This document shows, one piece after another, positions 18,111 to 27,431 of a DNA stretch of 53,499 bases; within the stretch, counting starts at the first letter, position 1; each line of letters opens with the position of its first letter. The notes below the pieces were generated by a model. It did not search any database, was not told the DNA's origin, and saw only the letters and a program-made list of their open reading frames with translations. The stretch is from a virus. A program made the position numbers and the translations under genes. Where the stretch lies: positions 1-53,499 of the IMG/VR virus record IMGVR_UViG_3300001041_000004, one strand, 5' to 3'.

Positions 18111-18404
18111 TTATTGCCACCTCTCCTCAATACTTAAATGCTTAGGGTATTGTTTCTCAATTTCTCTGAGTCCAATCACCATAGCCCCAATTAAAATAGT
18201 ACTCTTTCCTGACTTACTCTTAAGGTAAACATAGACATCACCTTGATCAACTTCAATGTTGACATGGCAGTAGGTTTTGAGGGCAAGTGCAGTTGTTTGG
18301 ACAAGGGTGGAAATAGCAGAGCAGACAATGTCTTGTCCAATGGGTGCATACTCTGCATGTCCAATTGCTGAGAAACCGTCTGGATAAATATTGATTTTAA
18401 CCAT
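18111..18404 (-). CDS. Prp-like (YsxB family) cysteine protease
   Basis: 97 residues beginning with the beta strand M-V-K-I-N-I-Y. The stretch G-H-A-E-Y, followed by G-Q-D-I-V-C-S-A-I-S, carries the His and Cys that form the catalytic dyad of the ribosomal-processing protease Prp. Prp removes the N-terminal extension of ribosomal protein L27 in Bacillota and also processes capsid and scaffold proteins of staphylococcal phage 80alpha at an L-Q-x-F-A-type motif. The major capsid protein of this phage begins with F-D-L-Q-R-F-A, a likely substrate site. Length and motif spacing fit the family. Confidence 0.8.
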   Translation of the reverse strand: MVKINIYPDGFSAIGHAEYAPIGQDIVCSAISTLVQTTALALKTYCHVNIEVDQGDVYVYLKSKSGKSTILIGAMVIGLREIEKQYPKHLSIEERWQ

Positions 18405-18414
18405 AATCTATCCC

Positions 18415-20523
18415 CTATCTGATTGGACACTGACCACCCTCACAACCGTCTGCACCATCCAACGAAGTTTCATCAAGTCCATCTCGTTCTAATTGTCTAA
18501 GCAATTCCAAGTCAAATGGTTTCATTTTGGCAACTAAAGCATTGTATGCTTCTTCAGTAATGTCTTCATAGGGTGCTAATTTGTACCCTCCACCATCGTA
18601 AGGCATAAAAGAGACACCAATGAAGTTATCCCAATTATTCCAAATCACCTCTTCTACAGCATCCCACTCATCCTCTTTCACTGATATGGTATTGCTTGAA
18701 TTGTGTGCTGTGTACTCTTCTTGAAACTTGAAGTACGTCTCAAGTTGTTCTACAGCTGTCTGACGGGGTCTAGAAGGTGTTGAAACACAATTGATGGGGA
18801 AATCTATCACTAATGTGTTTGCATTGCTTAGACGCTCTTGTAGTGTCTCTCCTGAGGTATTGTTCTCAGGATGAATTGTCCAATTAAGAAGAATGGCTAC
18901 TTTAGCCAGTGGATCACTAGCGTTAATACGGATACGCCTTATATGCCATGTGTTACGTCCATCGTGAAGTCCATTACTTACACCGTTAGCAACTTGTGAT
19001 AATGTCCCTTCAGGTTTAATGGTGGTGTCAAGAAGAGGTGTAGGAATCCGTAATATATAACTGTACTTGATACACGTTTCCTCTACAATTTCTCTTAATA
19101 GATTTCGTAGATTCGATTCTTGATCCTCATCATAATCTAGTGCATTCATTGCATCACGCCAACCGGTCATAGAACAACCAATGAGACGGTCACGTTTTTG
19201 TACCTTATCCCAATGAGGTAGTTCTAGGTCAAGACAGGTCATTCGTATTCCTGCACGTGCTGATAGAGCCTGAGCTTGCATTAACCCTTGGTAATCAAGT
19301 TGACCATCCACAACAAAACCCATAATGTTAACAGTGGTGAGATTACATACTCCATAACTATCCAAAAGAACTTCTCCACAAGGGTTAACACCTTTTGCAT
19401 TAGGTCGTCTCTTTCTAGCCGCTTCCATATTAACAAAGGCCGGTTCACCTGTTGTACGCATCATCTCAAAGATGTTGTGTAAATACTCACGTGTTGGTTT
19501 AGTGTTAAATGCAATGGAGTTATTACTCATACACCTGTGAGAGATGGAAGGATTTGTGTTGATGTGTTGTTTAGCAGCAATACATTCCTCGTCATCCTCA
19601 TCACAAAGGAACATCAAGGCTGTTCTGCGTACTCCACCTACAACAACGTTATTACCAATGAGAGTACCCATATCCAAAATATGGATAGGCCGAACATGAT
19701 TATCCACCATGGGTCGCAAGGTTTCATCAAGTGTGTTTTTAAGGACTTTTTCAAATCCTTCAAACATTGATTGAAGTGATGTGTGTCCACTGGCTGTCCC
19801 TCCAAACGTTACAAGTCGTTCACCTTTAGGTCGGATTGAATTGTAACTTATCTTGATGTGTTTAATAGATGCGAAGTGATCTTCCGTAAGAATGCGTAAA
19901 AACATCTTGAGTGCCGTTACCCAACCTTCTTTTGAATCACCAATATAAATCTTGGCATAACCATTACCTAAGTCATTCAGACTTGTGTGTTCTAATCGTT
20001 CTTTCTTAGGTAATGGTTCGTAGACTGAATGTGTGAGTTCAAAATCTGTTCGTATCGGTGGTAGTTTGGCAATGGCTTCTTTACTTCCTTTAAATCCATC
20101 ACCTGTACCAATGAGGAGTAGGTAGAACAAGTCGCACAAATCATCCCAACAAGTAACGTCAATAAAAGCACAATTGAAATTAGAAAGAGGGAATTTATCA
20201 GCAACACCTGATTCTGCACCTCCTACCCAATGTGTTCTTCCTGAAAGGAATTGTCTAAGGTTAAAGATGTTGTCAAAGAGTATTTCTGCTTCCTTGATGA
20301 TCGAGTCAATGGGTGGTGGAAAATTGTTACGCTTGAATTGTAACAAGGTAATACCCACATTGTATTCCACAGCACGTGTAATAGCTTCCTTAAAGGTTTC
20401 CCTTCTCTTTTGATCTGGAAGCCACCTTGAGTACGTTCTGTGGAAGACAAAGGATGCTAGTGCATTCATGTGTTCTGGCATATCAGGATAATTGGATAAG
20501 AAGTCTGTGCTTAATAGAGTCAA
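18415..20523 (-). CDS. nrdJ: Adenosylcobalamin-dependent ribonucleoside-triphosphate reductase (class II)
   Basis: 702 residues from a TTG start after AGGAGGAG. N-P-C-G-E at 380-384 contains the active-site Cys and Glu. Cys118 and Cys393 are the likely redox pair, and Cys694 and Cys699 (C-E-G-G-Q-C near the end) are the likely rereduction pair. The N-terminal F-V-F-x-R-T-Y-S-R-W segment is typical of the monomeric Lactobacillus-type enzyme. It makes dNTPs from NTPs with vitamin B12 coenzyme and needs no oxygen, so it works in anaerobic or microaerobic hosts. It forms a nucleotide module with dUTPase and ThyX. Confidence 0.92.
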   Translation of the reverse strand: MTLLSTDFLSNYPDMPEHMNALASFVFHRTYSRWLPDQKRRETFKEAITRAVEYNVGITLLQFKRNNFPPPIDSIIKEAEILFDNIFNLRQFLSGRTHWVGGAESGVADKFPLSNFNCAFIDVTCWDDLCDLFYLLLIGTGDGFKGSKEAIAKLPPIRTDFELTHSVYEPLPKKERLEHTSLNDLGNGYAKIYIGDSKEGWVTALKMFLRILTEDHFASIKHIKISYNSIRPKGERLVTFGGTASGHTSLQSMFEGFEKVLKNTLDETLRPMVDNHVRPIHILDMGTLIGNNVVVGGVRRTALMFLCDEDDEECIAAKQHINTNPSISHRCMSNNSIAFNTKPTREYLHNIFEMMRTTGEPAFVNMEAARKRRPNAKGVNPCGEVLLDSYGVCNLTTVNIMGFVVDGQLDYQGLMQAQALSARAGIRMTCLDLELPHWDKVQKRDRLIGCSMTGWRDAMNALDYDEDQESNLRNLLREIVEETCIKYSYILRIPTPLLDTTIKPEGTLSQVANGVSNGLHDGRNTWHIRRIRINASDPLAKVAILLNWTIHPENNTSGETLQERLSNANTLVIDFPINCVSTPSRPRQTAVEQLETYFKFQEEYTAHNSSNTISVKEDEWDAVEEVIWNNWDNFIGVSFMPYDGGGYKLAPYEDITEEAYNALVAKMKPFDLELLRQLERDGLDETSLDGADGCEGGQCPIR

Positions 20524-20536
20524 TGAGTCTCCTCCT

Positions 20537-20812
20537 CTAATTGCACTCCTCCAATATCTGTTTGATTTGGTCTTTGTGGATTGAAATATGGAAAAGTATT
20601 ATATTGTTTCCATTTCTAATAATGAGTCTGTGTTCATTATCATAGAGATAAGCATAATTTACAGTGATTACTTTTGTTGAACGTTTAATCATTTTACATT
20701 GAAGCAATAAATCACGCATTCGATTGTTGTCAAAGTACTTAGCAATGATTAACATATCCATTAATCCGCTGACAAATTGTTTCCCAAATGTTTGAACGAT
20801 GGTTGAGGTCAT
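20537..20812 (-). CDS. Small protein of unknown function in the nucleotide module
   Basis: 91 residues starting MTSTIVQTFGKQFVSG; this ATG follows GAGAGGAGGT, whereas the longer upstream reading lacks a site and overlaps the nuclease gene. It is predicted as an alpha + beta fold with a C-terminal basic helix. No motif recognised. It lies between the nuclease and the ribonucleotide reductase. Confidence 0.6.
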   Translation of the reverse strand: MTSTIVQTFGKQFVSGLMDMLIIAKYFDNNRMRDLLLQCKMIKRSTKVITVNYAYLYDNEHRLIIRNGNNIILFHISIHKDQIKQILEECN

Positions 20813-20828
20813 TGTGAAGACCTCCTCT

Positions 20829-21812
20829 CTAGTTGAACTGCTTCCATGCTTGGATGTCTGCACCCTTACATACGCCTAAATCTTGAAGGTGACACAGTTT
20901 ACATGTGAAGTACATTCCTTTGATGTTGTTTGGAATGTTAAAGTTTCCTCGTTTGATGTGTGAAAATAAGCTTTGTACTTCTCGTATAGCATCGGTGATG
21001 TTGATGTAGTACTCACGTTTACCGACAGTACAAACATATTCATCGTTGTTAGTACGTGTGAAGATGCGAGTCTTATTCTCATCAAGGTAATGAAAGGTGA
21101 ATTTACGAATTGGTATGCCATACTTTTCACGTACTCCATGAATATAAAGAGGTGCTTGCAAATCAGTGGAAATCTTTTGTCCAACCATAACCTTGCCTGT
21201 TTTCCAATCAAGCATTTCTAACTCGCCATCAATTAAATCAATTCTATCAGATGTTGTTTGTACCAATGGTAATCCTTCACCAATAGAGAATTGAATAGTC
21301 TCTTCAGTAGCAAATGGTTTTTGAGGCAAACCAGCTAGAACATTATAGAAGTTAACAATGGAGTTGAGTCCCTTATGATCCATTTTGTCTTGCTTAATGT
21401 CCCACGGCACATCATACAGTGTTGAATCGTATCCATTGATGAGTGTTCCAAAATCTATAAGCATGTTGCGTTGAACATATCCTTTGTCTTGACAGGCTTT
21501 ATCAAATAATGTGTGTAAATCAATACCCATTTGAGAGTAGATGTTTTTAGGTGATTCCATACCTAAGATGATTTCATTGTAAAACTTAAAAGGACAAGCT
21601 TTATACAGTTCGATGTAAGACCTTCGTATAACAGATGGTACTTCAAACTGTAGTGTAGGTGCCTCTTCTGTCTTTGTAATGTAACACCCATCACAGAAGG
21701 AGGCACCATCGTTGATGGCACACTCCTTATGAAGTGGTTGATTGCATGTTACACATTGTACAGTACTATGCCCATCGGCAATTGGTTGATCACAGTTTTT
21801 GCAATAAGCCAT
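20829..21812 (-). CDS. RecB/Cas4-like PD-(D/E)XK nuclease with N-terminal zinc finger
   Basis: 327 residues. Residues 1-45 hold paired Cys motifs (C-x2-C ... C-x2-C, plus a further C-x2-C near 39-42), a zinc-ribbon or treble-clef-like module. From about residue 60 the RecB/Cas4 core follows: Y-K-A-C-P-F-K-F-Y, later E-M-L-D-W-K-T-G-K (the D-x-K catalytic motif), then Q-A-P-L-Y. A C-terminal C-x2-C-x8-C, with the Cys of K-A-C-P, could hold an Fe-S cluster as in Cas4 and AddB. It probably acts as an exonuclease in recombination or end processing. A zinc finger fused in front is unusual. Confidence 0.8.
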   Translation of the reverse strand: MAYCKNCDQPIADGHSTVQCVTCNQPLHKECAINDGASFCDGCYITKTEEAPTLQFEVPSVIRRSYIELYKACPFKFYNEIILGMESPKNIYSQMGIDLHTLFDKACQDKGYVQRNMLIDFGTLINGYDSTLYDVPWDIKQDKMDHKGLNSIVNFYNVLAGLPQKPFATEETIQFSIGEGLPLVQTTSDRIDLIDGELEMLDWKTGKVMVGQKISTDLQAPLYIHGVREKYGIPIRKFTFHYLDENKTRIFTRTNNDEYVCTVGKREYYINITDAIREVQSLFSHIKRGNFNIPNNIKGMYFTCKLCHLQDLGVCKGADIQAWKQFN

Positions 21813-21815
21813 AGG

Positions 21816-21980
21816 TTAAACTTCTTCAGTAGGTTTTGGTTCTTTGGTTGATGTTCCACCATTAGCAATGATGAGATTTTTAGCAACCTCTAAAACACCA
21901 ATTGCAAGGAAGGTTTGCATTTTTGGATCAACATCCACACTTAATGATCCATCGTCTCCAATGGTAAGTTTTATTTCCAT
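21816..21980 (-). CDS. Small acidic protein, unknown
   Basis: 54 residues, starting MEIKLTIGDDGSLSVDVD and ending in a Thr/Lys/Pro-rich tail. The ATG lies 6 bases after AGGAGG and overlaps the 3' end of thyX by 10 bases, so translation is coupled. No family recognised. It continues directly into the nuclease gene 3 bases later. Confidence 0.65.
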   Translation of the reverse strand: MEIKLTIGDDGSLSVDVDPKMQTFLAIGVLEVAKNLIIANGGTSTKEPKPTEEV

Positions 21981-22543
21981 TGGTTAATTCCTCCTCTGTA
22001 TTTTTCTAATGCTTCTTGATATTCAGGTGTTAAATGATATCCACAAGACTTGTATTCATAACACCATCCGCGATAAATACAATCTGGAACACACACATCG
22101 AAGAGTTCACGTTCATGGGCTGTTGTTAAGATATGAGCTAATACGTGTTTCCAAGCATCACGTGTTTCATCACTTGCTTGAGCACACAAGCGTTTACGTG
22201 AAATGTAAATGATAGATTGTGGTGTACCATCACACTCATGATCAACAAGTGCTCCTTGAGGGATAAGATTACGGTTATCACCAGTGCGGTCTGTACGTTG
22301 AGTCTTGACATAATGTTCTATGCCGTATTTGTGACGTACAAAATGAGTGCTAATCCAATACATTAACCCTGTCCACTTCCAACTGATGTGGAGACGACGT
22401 ATAGGGGAATGTTCAGAAAGTAGCATCCGTCTCTTCCAACTAGATGAGACTATTCCAAATCCTGCTTCTTCACCAATCGTAGTACGTGCAGAGTTTGCAA
22501 CATCACGCCACGTACCTAAGACTTTAAGAAATTCTACTCTCAT
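21971..22543 (-). CDS. thyX: FAD-dependent thymidylate synthase
   Basis: 190 residues. The signature H-F-V-R-H-K-Y-G-I-E-H, followed by V-K-T-Q-R-T-D-R, is the phage variant of the ThyX motif (canonical RHRxxS). S-R-K-R-L-C and a C-terminal Cys-rich segment with C-G-Y also fit phage ThyX proteins. It methylates dUMP to dTMP using methylene-tetrahydrofolate and FAD. It works downstream of dUTPase. The start has AAGGAG 8 bases upstream. Confidence 0.82.
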   Translation of the reverse strand: MRVEFLKVLGTWRDVANSARTTIGEEAGFGIVSSSWKRRMLLSEHSPIRRLHISWKWTGLMYWISTHFVRHKYGIEHYVKTQRTDRTGDNRNLIPQGALVDHECDGTPQSIIYISRKRLCAQASDETRDAWKHVLAHILTTAHERELFDVCVPDCIYRGWCYEYKSCGYHLTPEYQEALEKYRGGINQWK

Positions 22544-22767
22544 AGGCAGAACTCCTTGAGTTTAGAAATCATACCTGAGTTAGATTCAATGGTTGATTTT
22601 GCACTAGCAATTTGTGATGTGCGTCTGGCAATAACAAGTTCTGCATCATCAATCACATCAACTAAAATACTATTGGATCGTTGTAACTCATCAATGGTTG
22701 ATGTGAAGACATTGATTGCCTTATTAGCAATACCTTGTGCTTTTTCTAGGTTTGGTTTAAAGAACAT
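22540..22767 (-). CDS. Small coiled-coil protein
   Basis: 75 residues, almost wholly a helix with heptad spacing (A-N-K-A-I-N-V-F to the end). Its stop overlaps the thyX start as ATGA, so the two are co-translated. Small coiled-coil proteins of this kind are frequent in phage replication operons; the function is unknown. Confidence 0.6.
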   Translation of the reverse strand: MFFKPNLEKAQGIANKAINVFTSTIDELQRSNSILVDVIDDAELVIARRTSQIASAKSTIESNSGMISKLKEFCL

Positions 22768-22784
22768 CTATTTTCCCTTCCTCT

Positions 22785-25700
22785 CTACGTTAATATCTCA
22801 ATCTCATTCAGGATGATCGCATCACCGCTACGTCGTCCCTTTACTAAGATGAGGTTTCCAATATCCATTAAAGCTTGAACTTTATGGTTCCTCCAAGTAC
22901 TAGCAAAGACAAGGATTTTGACGTTTCCAAAGAGGGTGTTGATGAAAACAAAGGCCATATCTTTTTTGTTTTTATCTTGGAAGATTCGTACATCGTAAAT
23001 TTCACCTCCTTGTAAACAATTTTCCCCATCTTTAAAATCAGAGAGTGGTTTAAAACCGTACTTTTCCATGGGGTGAGTTGATAAATACATTCCAAGCACT
23101 TCCATTTCCCACTTGGCTTTGACTTGATCATTCCAAGTGTACGTAGGACATTGGTGGTTTTGCTTGATTTGTGTTTTGGTACGGTTTTCCATATCTACTT
23201 GCCATAATAATTCGGCACGATTTGGATTGTCAAAGTCGAAACAACCTGCTTTAACGAGATTAACGATCACATTGTTTCTTATGTGTCGTTTTTCACGTCG
23301 TTTAACAAAATCTTCAAAGTTTTCAATTGGTCTGAGGTTAAGGATTGAATGAATTGCAGAATCACCAACATGTTTGATGGTTGTGATGCGGTAGTTAATA
23401 CCTTGATCTGTGACTGTAAAAGATTCTCCTGATCGATTAATGTCAGGAGGTAACGTCTTAATTCCTCTTGCTTTTGTTTCCACAAGGTATCCTGAGATTT
23501 CACTTTGACCATCTCCATCTGTTTTTGCTGAAGACATAAGACTTGCATAAAAGTGTGCTGGATAATACGTTTTTAACCATGCGGTTTGATACGAGATGAC
23601 AGCATACGATGCACTATGACTCTTGTTGAAAGAGTAACCACCGTCCACAGCATCCATGATCTCATTCCAAATAGAAATGGCAACTTCTTTGTCATATGAT
23701 CTTTCGTGAGAGTCATATATGAATTTATTGCCCAAATCTGTATCTTCTCTGATGTGCTTATTTTTTCTGACGTGCTTATCCGCATACGCAATATCCCACC
23801 CTGCAAATGTTTTACAGTCTAATAAAAATTGTTCCTGATAGGTCATCGTACCTACAGTTTCCTGCATGTACGGTAATCGGTTAGGATGGGTTTGCCATTC
23901 TTTACCCTTACGACGTGCAATGTATTCTTGCCAATCACCCACGCCCGGTCTGATGATGGCATTGATTGCAATGAGGTCACGGAAGTTCCGTGGTTGTTGT
24001 TCAATGATCTTAGAAGCTTGAGCTGATAATTGAAAAACACCGGACACGTCTCCTCGACAGAGCATGTCATACACTTGTGTATCTTCCATGTCGATGATGT
24101 GCAGGTCAATGACTTCACCTGTACTTTCAAAGATAGAATCTAAGCAACGTTTAATAATGGGTAAGGTTTCAAGACCAAGTATATCAAACTTAAAGTGTCC
24201 CAATTCTTCAAGCATATATTTATCAAATGCCACGATACGCTTTGTACGGTCTTCTCCACGTGTCTTAACAGGTAAGTGGGAGGATAACCCCTTACAGATG
24301 ATTACGCCCCCTGCGTGCTGACTCTCATGGCTTACAACACCTTCTAGGCGTTCAATAATGTTAAACTCTTTAGGGTATTGCTTAATGAAGTCCAATAACA
24401 TAGGTGAAGCTTTACATGCGTCGTCAAGGGAATGACACAAATCAGGAATAAGTTTACTGATGGAGTTGATGAGTGATACTTCATGTCCAAAACAACTAAA
24501 CACCTTACGGCAGACGGCTTTAGGTGTCATGGTTCCAAAAGCAATGATACGTGCCACATTCTCTTCACCATACTTTTGCTGTAAATCAAGGAAGACAGCA
24601 TCTTGATCTGAGAAGTCTACATCAAAATCAGGCTCCCGACCATCAGCAAGAAAACGTTCAAACAACAAATCATATTTGTGAGGTGGGATTTTGGTTATTC
24701 CTGTAAGCCAAGCGACCTTGCTACCTGCACCTGAACCACGCCCATCACCGACAATGTTCCCACGCTGACGAGCCGTATTAACAAAATCACTGACGATAAG
24801 AAAATAACCTGAGTACCCATTACGATCAATAACATCGACTTCATTTTGTACATCCCTCAAAAAATTATTTTCAGTAATTTTTTCTCTAGAGATTCCATTT
24901 TTTACCTGTTTAACTAATAACGTTCTGGGTGTTTCACCTTCAGGAATGTCATAGTATTCAGGTAACCAATTTCCCTTAGTAAGACGTGCAGTACACTTAT
25001 CCACAATCTCTGTTGTGTTTAATAAGCATTGACGTTTTTCCACATCAGTAAGACCATGAAGTGTATCAAACATTTCTTCTTCTGATTTGAGCCAGAAGTC
25101 TTGAGTGCTAAAACTGAATCGTTTTGGATCAGACATTTTCTTGTTCACTTGAAGTGCAAGGAGTACTTCATGAGGGTAGGAGTCAGATTCAAGTGTATAG
25201 TGAACATCATTAGTGGCAATCACTTTAATACCTAACTGCTTCGCAATCCTCATAGTCTCTTTATTCACCATGGCTTGCACATCAATAGAATTAGCTTGAA
25301 CTTCAAGGTAGAAATCATCACCAAATTCATGTTTGAATTTACCTGCCCATTGTAATGCTTCAACAAATTGTGCATTCATAAGATATTGAGAGAAAGTCGA
25401 TGCAAGACAAGCAGAGGATACAATAAGTCCCTCTTTATGTTTTAGGAGGGCTTCCCAATTAATACGAGGCTTCTTATAGAAGTTGTGAACATAGGCGTAC
25501 TCTTGAAGTTTGAAAAGGTTTTCAAGTCCTACATCATTTTTAGCTAAGACGATGAGATGACCATTCTCATCGTCGTTTTCACGTTCCCAATAAAATTCTG
25601 AACCATGAATGATTTTAACTCCAATTTCATCACCGATTTTTTGTGATTCCCACAAACCAGAAGTACTTCCATGATCGGTGATGCCGATTGCTTCTTGTCC

Positions 25701-25799
25701 TAATGATTTAGCACGAAGAAGTAATTCTCGAATTTTGCTCATTCCGTCAAGTATTGAATAAGTTGTGTGGCAATGTAGGTGAACGAACTTTGAACACAT
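22785..25799 (-). CDS. dnaE: DNA polymerase III alpha subunit (DnaE type)
   Basis: 1004 residues, a little shorter than bacterial DnaE. The PHP domain starts with H-L-H-C-H-T-T-Y-S (8-16) and I-T-D-H-G-S (40-45). The palm has G-D-G-R-G-S-G-A-G-S (351-360) and P-D-F-D-V-D-F (390-396), which hold the two catalytic Asp residues. Near the C-terminus an OB-fold segment follows G-G-E-I-Y-D-V-R. No DnaQ-like exonuclease is fused, so proofreading may come from PHP or the host. It replicates the phage genome with the helicase and primase encoded upstream. Confidence 0.95.
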   Translation of the reverse strand: MCSKFVHLHCHTTYSILDGMSKIRELLLRAKSLGQEAIGITDHGSTSGLWESQKIGDEIGVKIIHGSEFYWERENDDENGHLIVLAKNDVGLENLFKLQEYAYVHNFYKKPRINWEALLKHKEGLIVSSACLASTFSQYLMNAQFVEALQWAGKFKHEFGDDFYLEVQANSIDVQAMVNKETMRIAKQLGIKVIATNDVHYTLESDSYPHEVLLALQVNKKMSDPKRFSFSTQDFWLKSEEEMFDTLHGLTDVEKRQCLLNTTEIVDKCTARLTKGNWLPEYYDIPEGETPRTLLVKQVKNGISREKITENNFLRDVQNEVDVIDRNGYSGYFLIVSDFVNTARQRGNIVGDGRGSGAGSKVAWLTGITKIPPHKYDLLFERFLADGREPDFDVDFSDQDAVFLDLQQKYGEENVARIIAFGTMTPKAVCRKVFSCFGHEVSLINSISKLIPDLCHSLDDACKASPMLLDFIKQYPKEFNIIERLEGVVSHESQHAGGVIICKGLSSHLPVKTRGEDRTKRIVAFDKYMLEELGHFKFDILGLETLPIIKRCLDSIFESTGEVIDLHIIDMEDTQVYDMLCRGDVSGVFQLSAQASKIIEQQPRNFRDLIAINAIIRPGVGDWQEYIARRKGKEWQTHPNRLPYMQETVGTMTYQEQFLLDCKTFAGWDIAYADKHVRKNKHIREDTDLGNKFIYDSHERSYDKEVAISIWNEIMDAVDGGYSFNKSHSASYAVISYQTAWLKTYYPAHFYASLMSSAKTDGDGQSEISGYLVETKARGIKTLPPDINRSGESFTVTDQGINYRITTIKHVGDSAIHSILNLRPIENFEDFVKRREKRHIRNNVIVNLVKAGCFDFDNPNRAELLWQVDMENRTKTQIKQNHQCPTYTWNDQVKAKWEMEVLGMYLSTHPMEKYGFKPLSDFKDGENCLQGGEIYDVRIFQDKNKKDMAFVFINTLFGNVKILVFASTWRNHKVQALMDIGNLILVKGRRSGDAIILNEIEILT

Positions 25800-25809
25800 A
25801 GGATTCCTC

Positions 25810-26031
25810 CTAATCTAGCCGCAAGGATGTTTCTTTATGCTCAATAGCATAGTCAATGGCATTCTTGATGAGTTCCACTTCTTGCTTGTCGTTGGATTCT
25901 TTAACGATCATGGTTTTACCATTAGGACGTGTTGCCCAAAGTTGGTGCATGTTGCTATCTTTAATGCTGGTACAGATATTGCACCCAACAATGACATCAG
26001 ATGTGTCTGTGTTTCTAATCAACCAAAGCAT
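25810..26031 (-). CDS. Small protein of unknown function
   Basis: 73 residues starting MLWLIRNTDTSDVIVGC, followed by beta strands (Q-L-W-A-T-R-P-N-G-K-T-M-I-V) and a C-terminal helix. It lies 10 bases before dnaE and 4 bases after the upstream gene. No motif recognised; possibly a polymerase accessory, on position alone. Confidence 0.55.
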   Translation of the reverse strand: MLWLIRNTDTSDVIVGCNICTSIKDSNMHQLWATRPNGKTMIVKESNDKQEVELIKNAIDYAIEHKETSLRLD

Positions 26032-26035
26032 TGTG

Positions 26036-26485
26036 TCATTCTCCCTTCTGTTGTCTTAGTTTGCTTACAAGGGTTAAGATGCAGTAACCAGCTATATCCA
26101 TATAGACGTCTTCAATTGGTTCCTTCACTTCCATTGTAAGCCCTTGTGATAGGGTTTTAAGCCTTCCTACTTTATCGGTAAGGCGAATACATGTCCCCAT
26201 GTCTCCAAACGTCTTGTAGGTATCAAAGAAGCTATCTCCATAGTCATGGTTCTTCTTAGATAATACCTCTGCAATATCAGTGGCTACTTGATGAAATAGG
26301 TTATTCTTTTCATCTTGAGTTTTAATGTGTTTTACAAACTCTGTGATATGCGGTGGTGATACAATAGGTCGCCACTCTTTCCAATGGTTTATAGCATGAC
26401 AATTCGTCATAGGGCACAGAAACCCTGTGTACCCTCTACCAAGTCCACACGTACTACATTCTCTTTCTGTGTGCATACCTTCCAC
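26036..26485 (-). CDS. Nucleotide-modification-associated (Nmad1/DUF1599-like) protein
   Basis: About 149 residues from a GTG after GGGAGGAG. An N-terminal Cys cluster (C-S-T-C ... C-P-M-T-N-C) may bind zinc. From about residue 70 the DUF1599 pattern is clear: K-K-N-H-D-Y-G-D-S-F, then I-R-L-T-D-K-V-G-R-L and D-V-Y-M-D-I-A-G-Y. This family occurs in phages that modify nucleotides, but its reaction is not known to me. It overlaps the primase gene by 32 bases. Confidence 0.65.
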   Translation of the reverse strand: MEGMHTERECSTCGLGRGYTGFLCPMTNCHAINHWKEWRPIVSPPHITEFVKHIKTQDEKNNLFHQVATDIAEVLSKKNHDYGDSFFDTYKTFGDMGTCIRLTDKVGRLKTLSQGLTMEVKEPIEDVYMDIAGYCILTLVSKLRQQKGE

Positions 26486-27431
26486 ATAACTCCTCCCTTT
26501 CAATAGACTCTGGGTCTTCACCATCCTTCAAAGACACAACAGATAAGTTTGCCTTATTCTTAAACATGGCAATGGCTTTATCTGTAGCAAGTTGTCCTGC
26601 TTCATCCCCATCAAAACTAAATACAAGGTCTGCTCCTGTCTTTAGTAGGAGTTTGTATTGTTCATGAGTGATGTGTGCTCCAAAAGTGGCTACTGCTGTA
26701 ACACCTATCTCGTAGTAAGCCCATACATCAGTAATACCTTCTACAACTACAACAACGCATTCACCATTACAAGCATCATAATTGTAAAGAAGGTTACTTG
26801 TGTTGATGTGAGCTGGTTGGTGTGACCACTTTGGTACATCGGTGTTTTTAACTCGACGAAACGATAAACCAACCTGTATACCGTTGAATAAAATGGGAAA
26901 GACTAAACGGTGAGACAACGTGTAAGGTTCCCCCGTCCTCCTCTTTAAGCCAACACGCTCAACATAACCTAAGTCAAAAGTCCTTAACGTTGTCTCATTA
27001 AATTTACGAAATTTGGTAACAGGACGTATTTCCTCATCAATAAAATAAGGTATGAGTTCAAGGGTTTTACGTTTTTGCATAGCTTTAAGGAATTTATCAT
27101 TGTCTTTAAGATATGATGGTTTGTGTTCTACAATGGTAAGTCCATCAATACTGATTCCAAAAAAGGATGCAAGCCACTGTACTGTTTCTTCCCACTCTAA
27201 TTTTTCAAAGTGACGTACTAACGTGAAAACATCCCCACCACCACAATTACCTGTGTGACAAAACCACAATCCATTGTCGCGGTTAATGGCAAAGCCAGTA
27301 GGATTTGATCCGCCATGTAATTTACAGGCTGATCTGATAATAGTGCTGTCAGTAGACGACACATCAAATTGGTAATGATTCAGTAGCTTATCAATATCTA
27401 GATGTTCGTTAATCTTACTGACAGCATCCAT
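26454..27431 (-). CDS. DnaG-type primase
   Basis: 325 residues. A CHC2 zinc finger lies at residues 36-63 (C-x2-H ... C-x4-C). The Toprim domain has V-V-V-E-G-I-T-D about residue 230 and F-S-F-D-G-D-E-A-G about 290, the Glu and D-x-D that bind metal. It lacks the helicase-interacting domain of full-length DnaG. It makes RNA primers for the DnaE-type polymerase. An AAGGAGG site precedes the ATG. Confidence 0.9.
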   Translation of the reverse strand: MDAVSKINEHLDIDKLLNHYQFDVSSTDSTIIRSACKLHGGSNPTGFAINRDNGLWFCHTGNCGGGDVFTLVRHFEKLEWEETVQWLASFFGISIDGLTIVEHKPSYLKDNDKFLKAMQKRKTLELIPYFIDEEIRPVTKFRKFNETTLRTFDLGYVERVGLKRRTGEPYTLSHRLVFPILFNGIQVGLSFRRVKNTDVPKWSHQPAHINTSNLLYNYDACNGECVVVVVEGITDVWAYYEIGVTAVATFGAHITHEQYKLLLKTGADLVFSFDGDEAGQLATDKAIAMFKNKANLSVVSLKDGEDPESIEREELCGRYAHRKRM

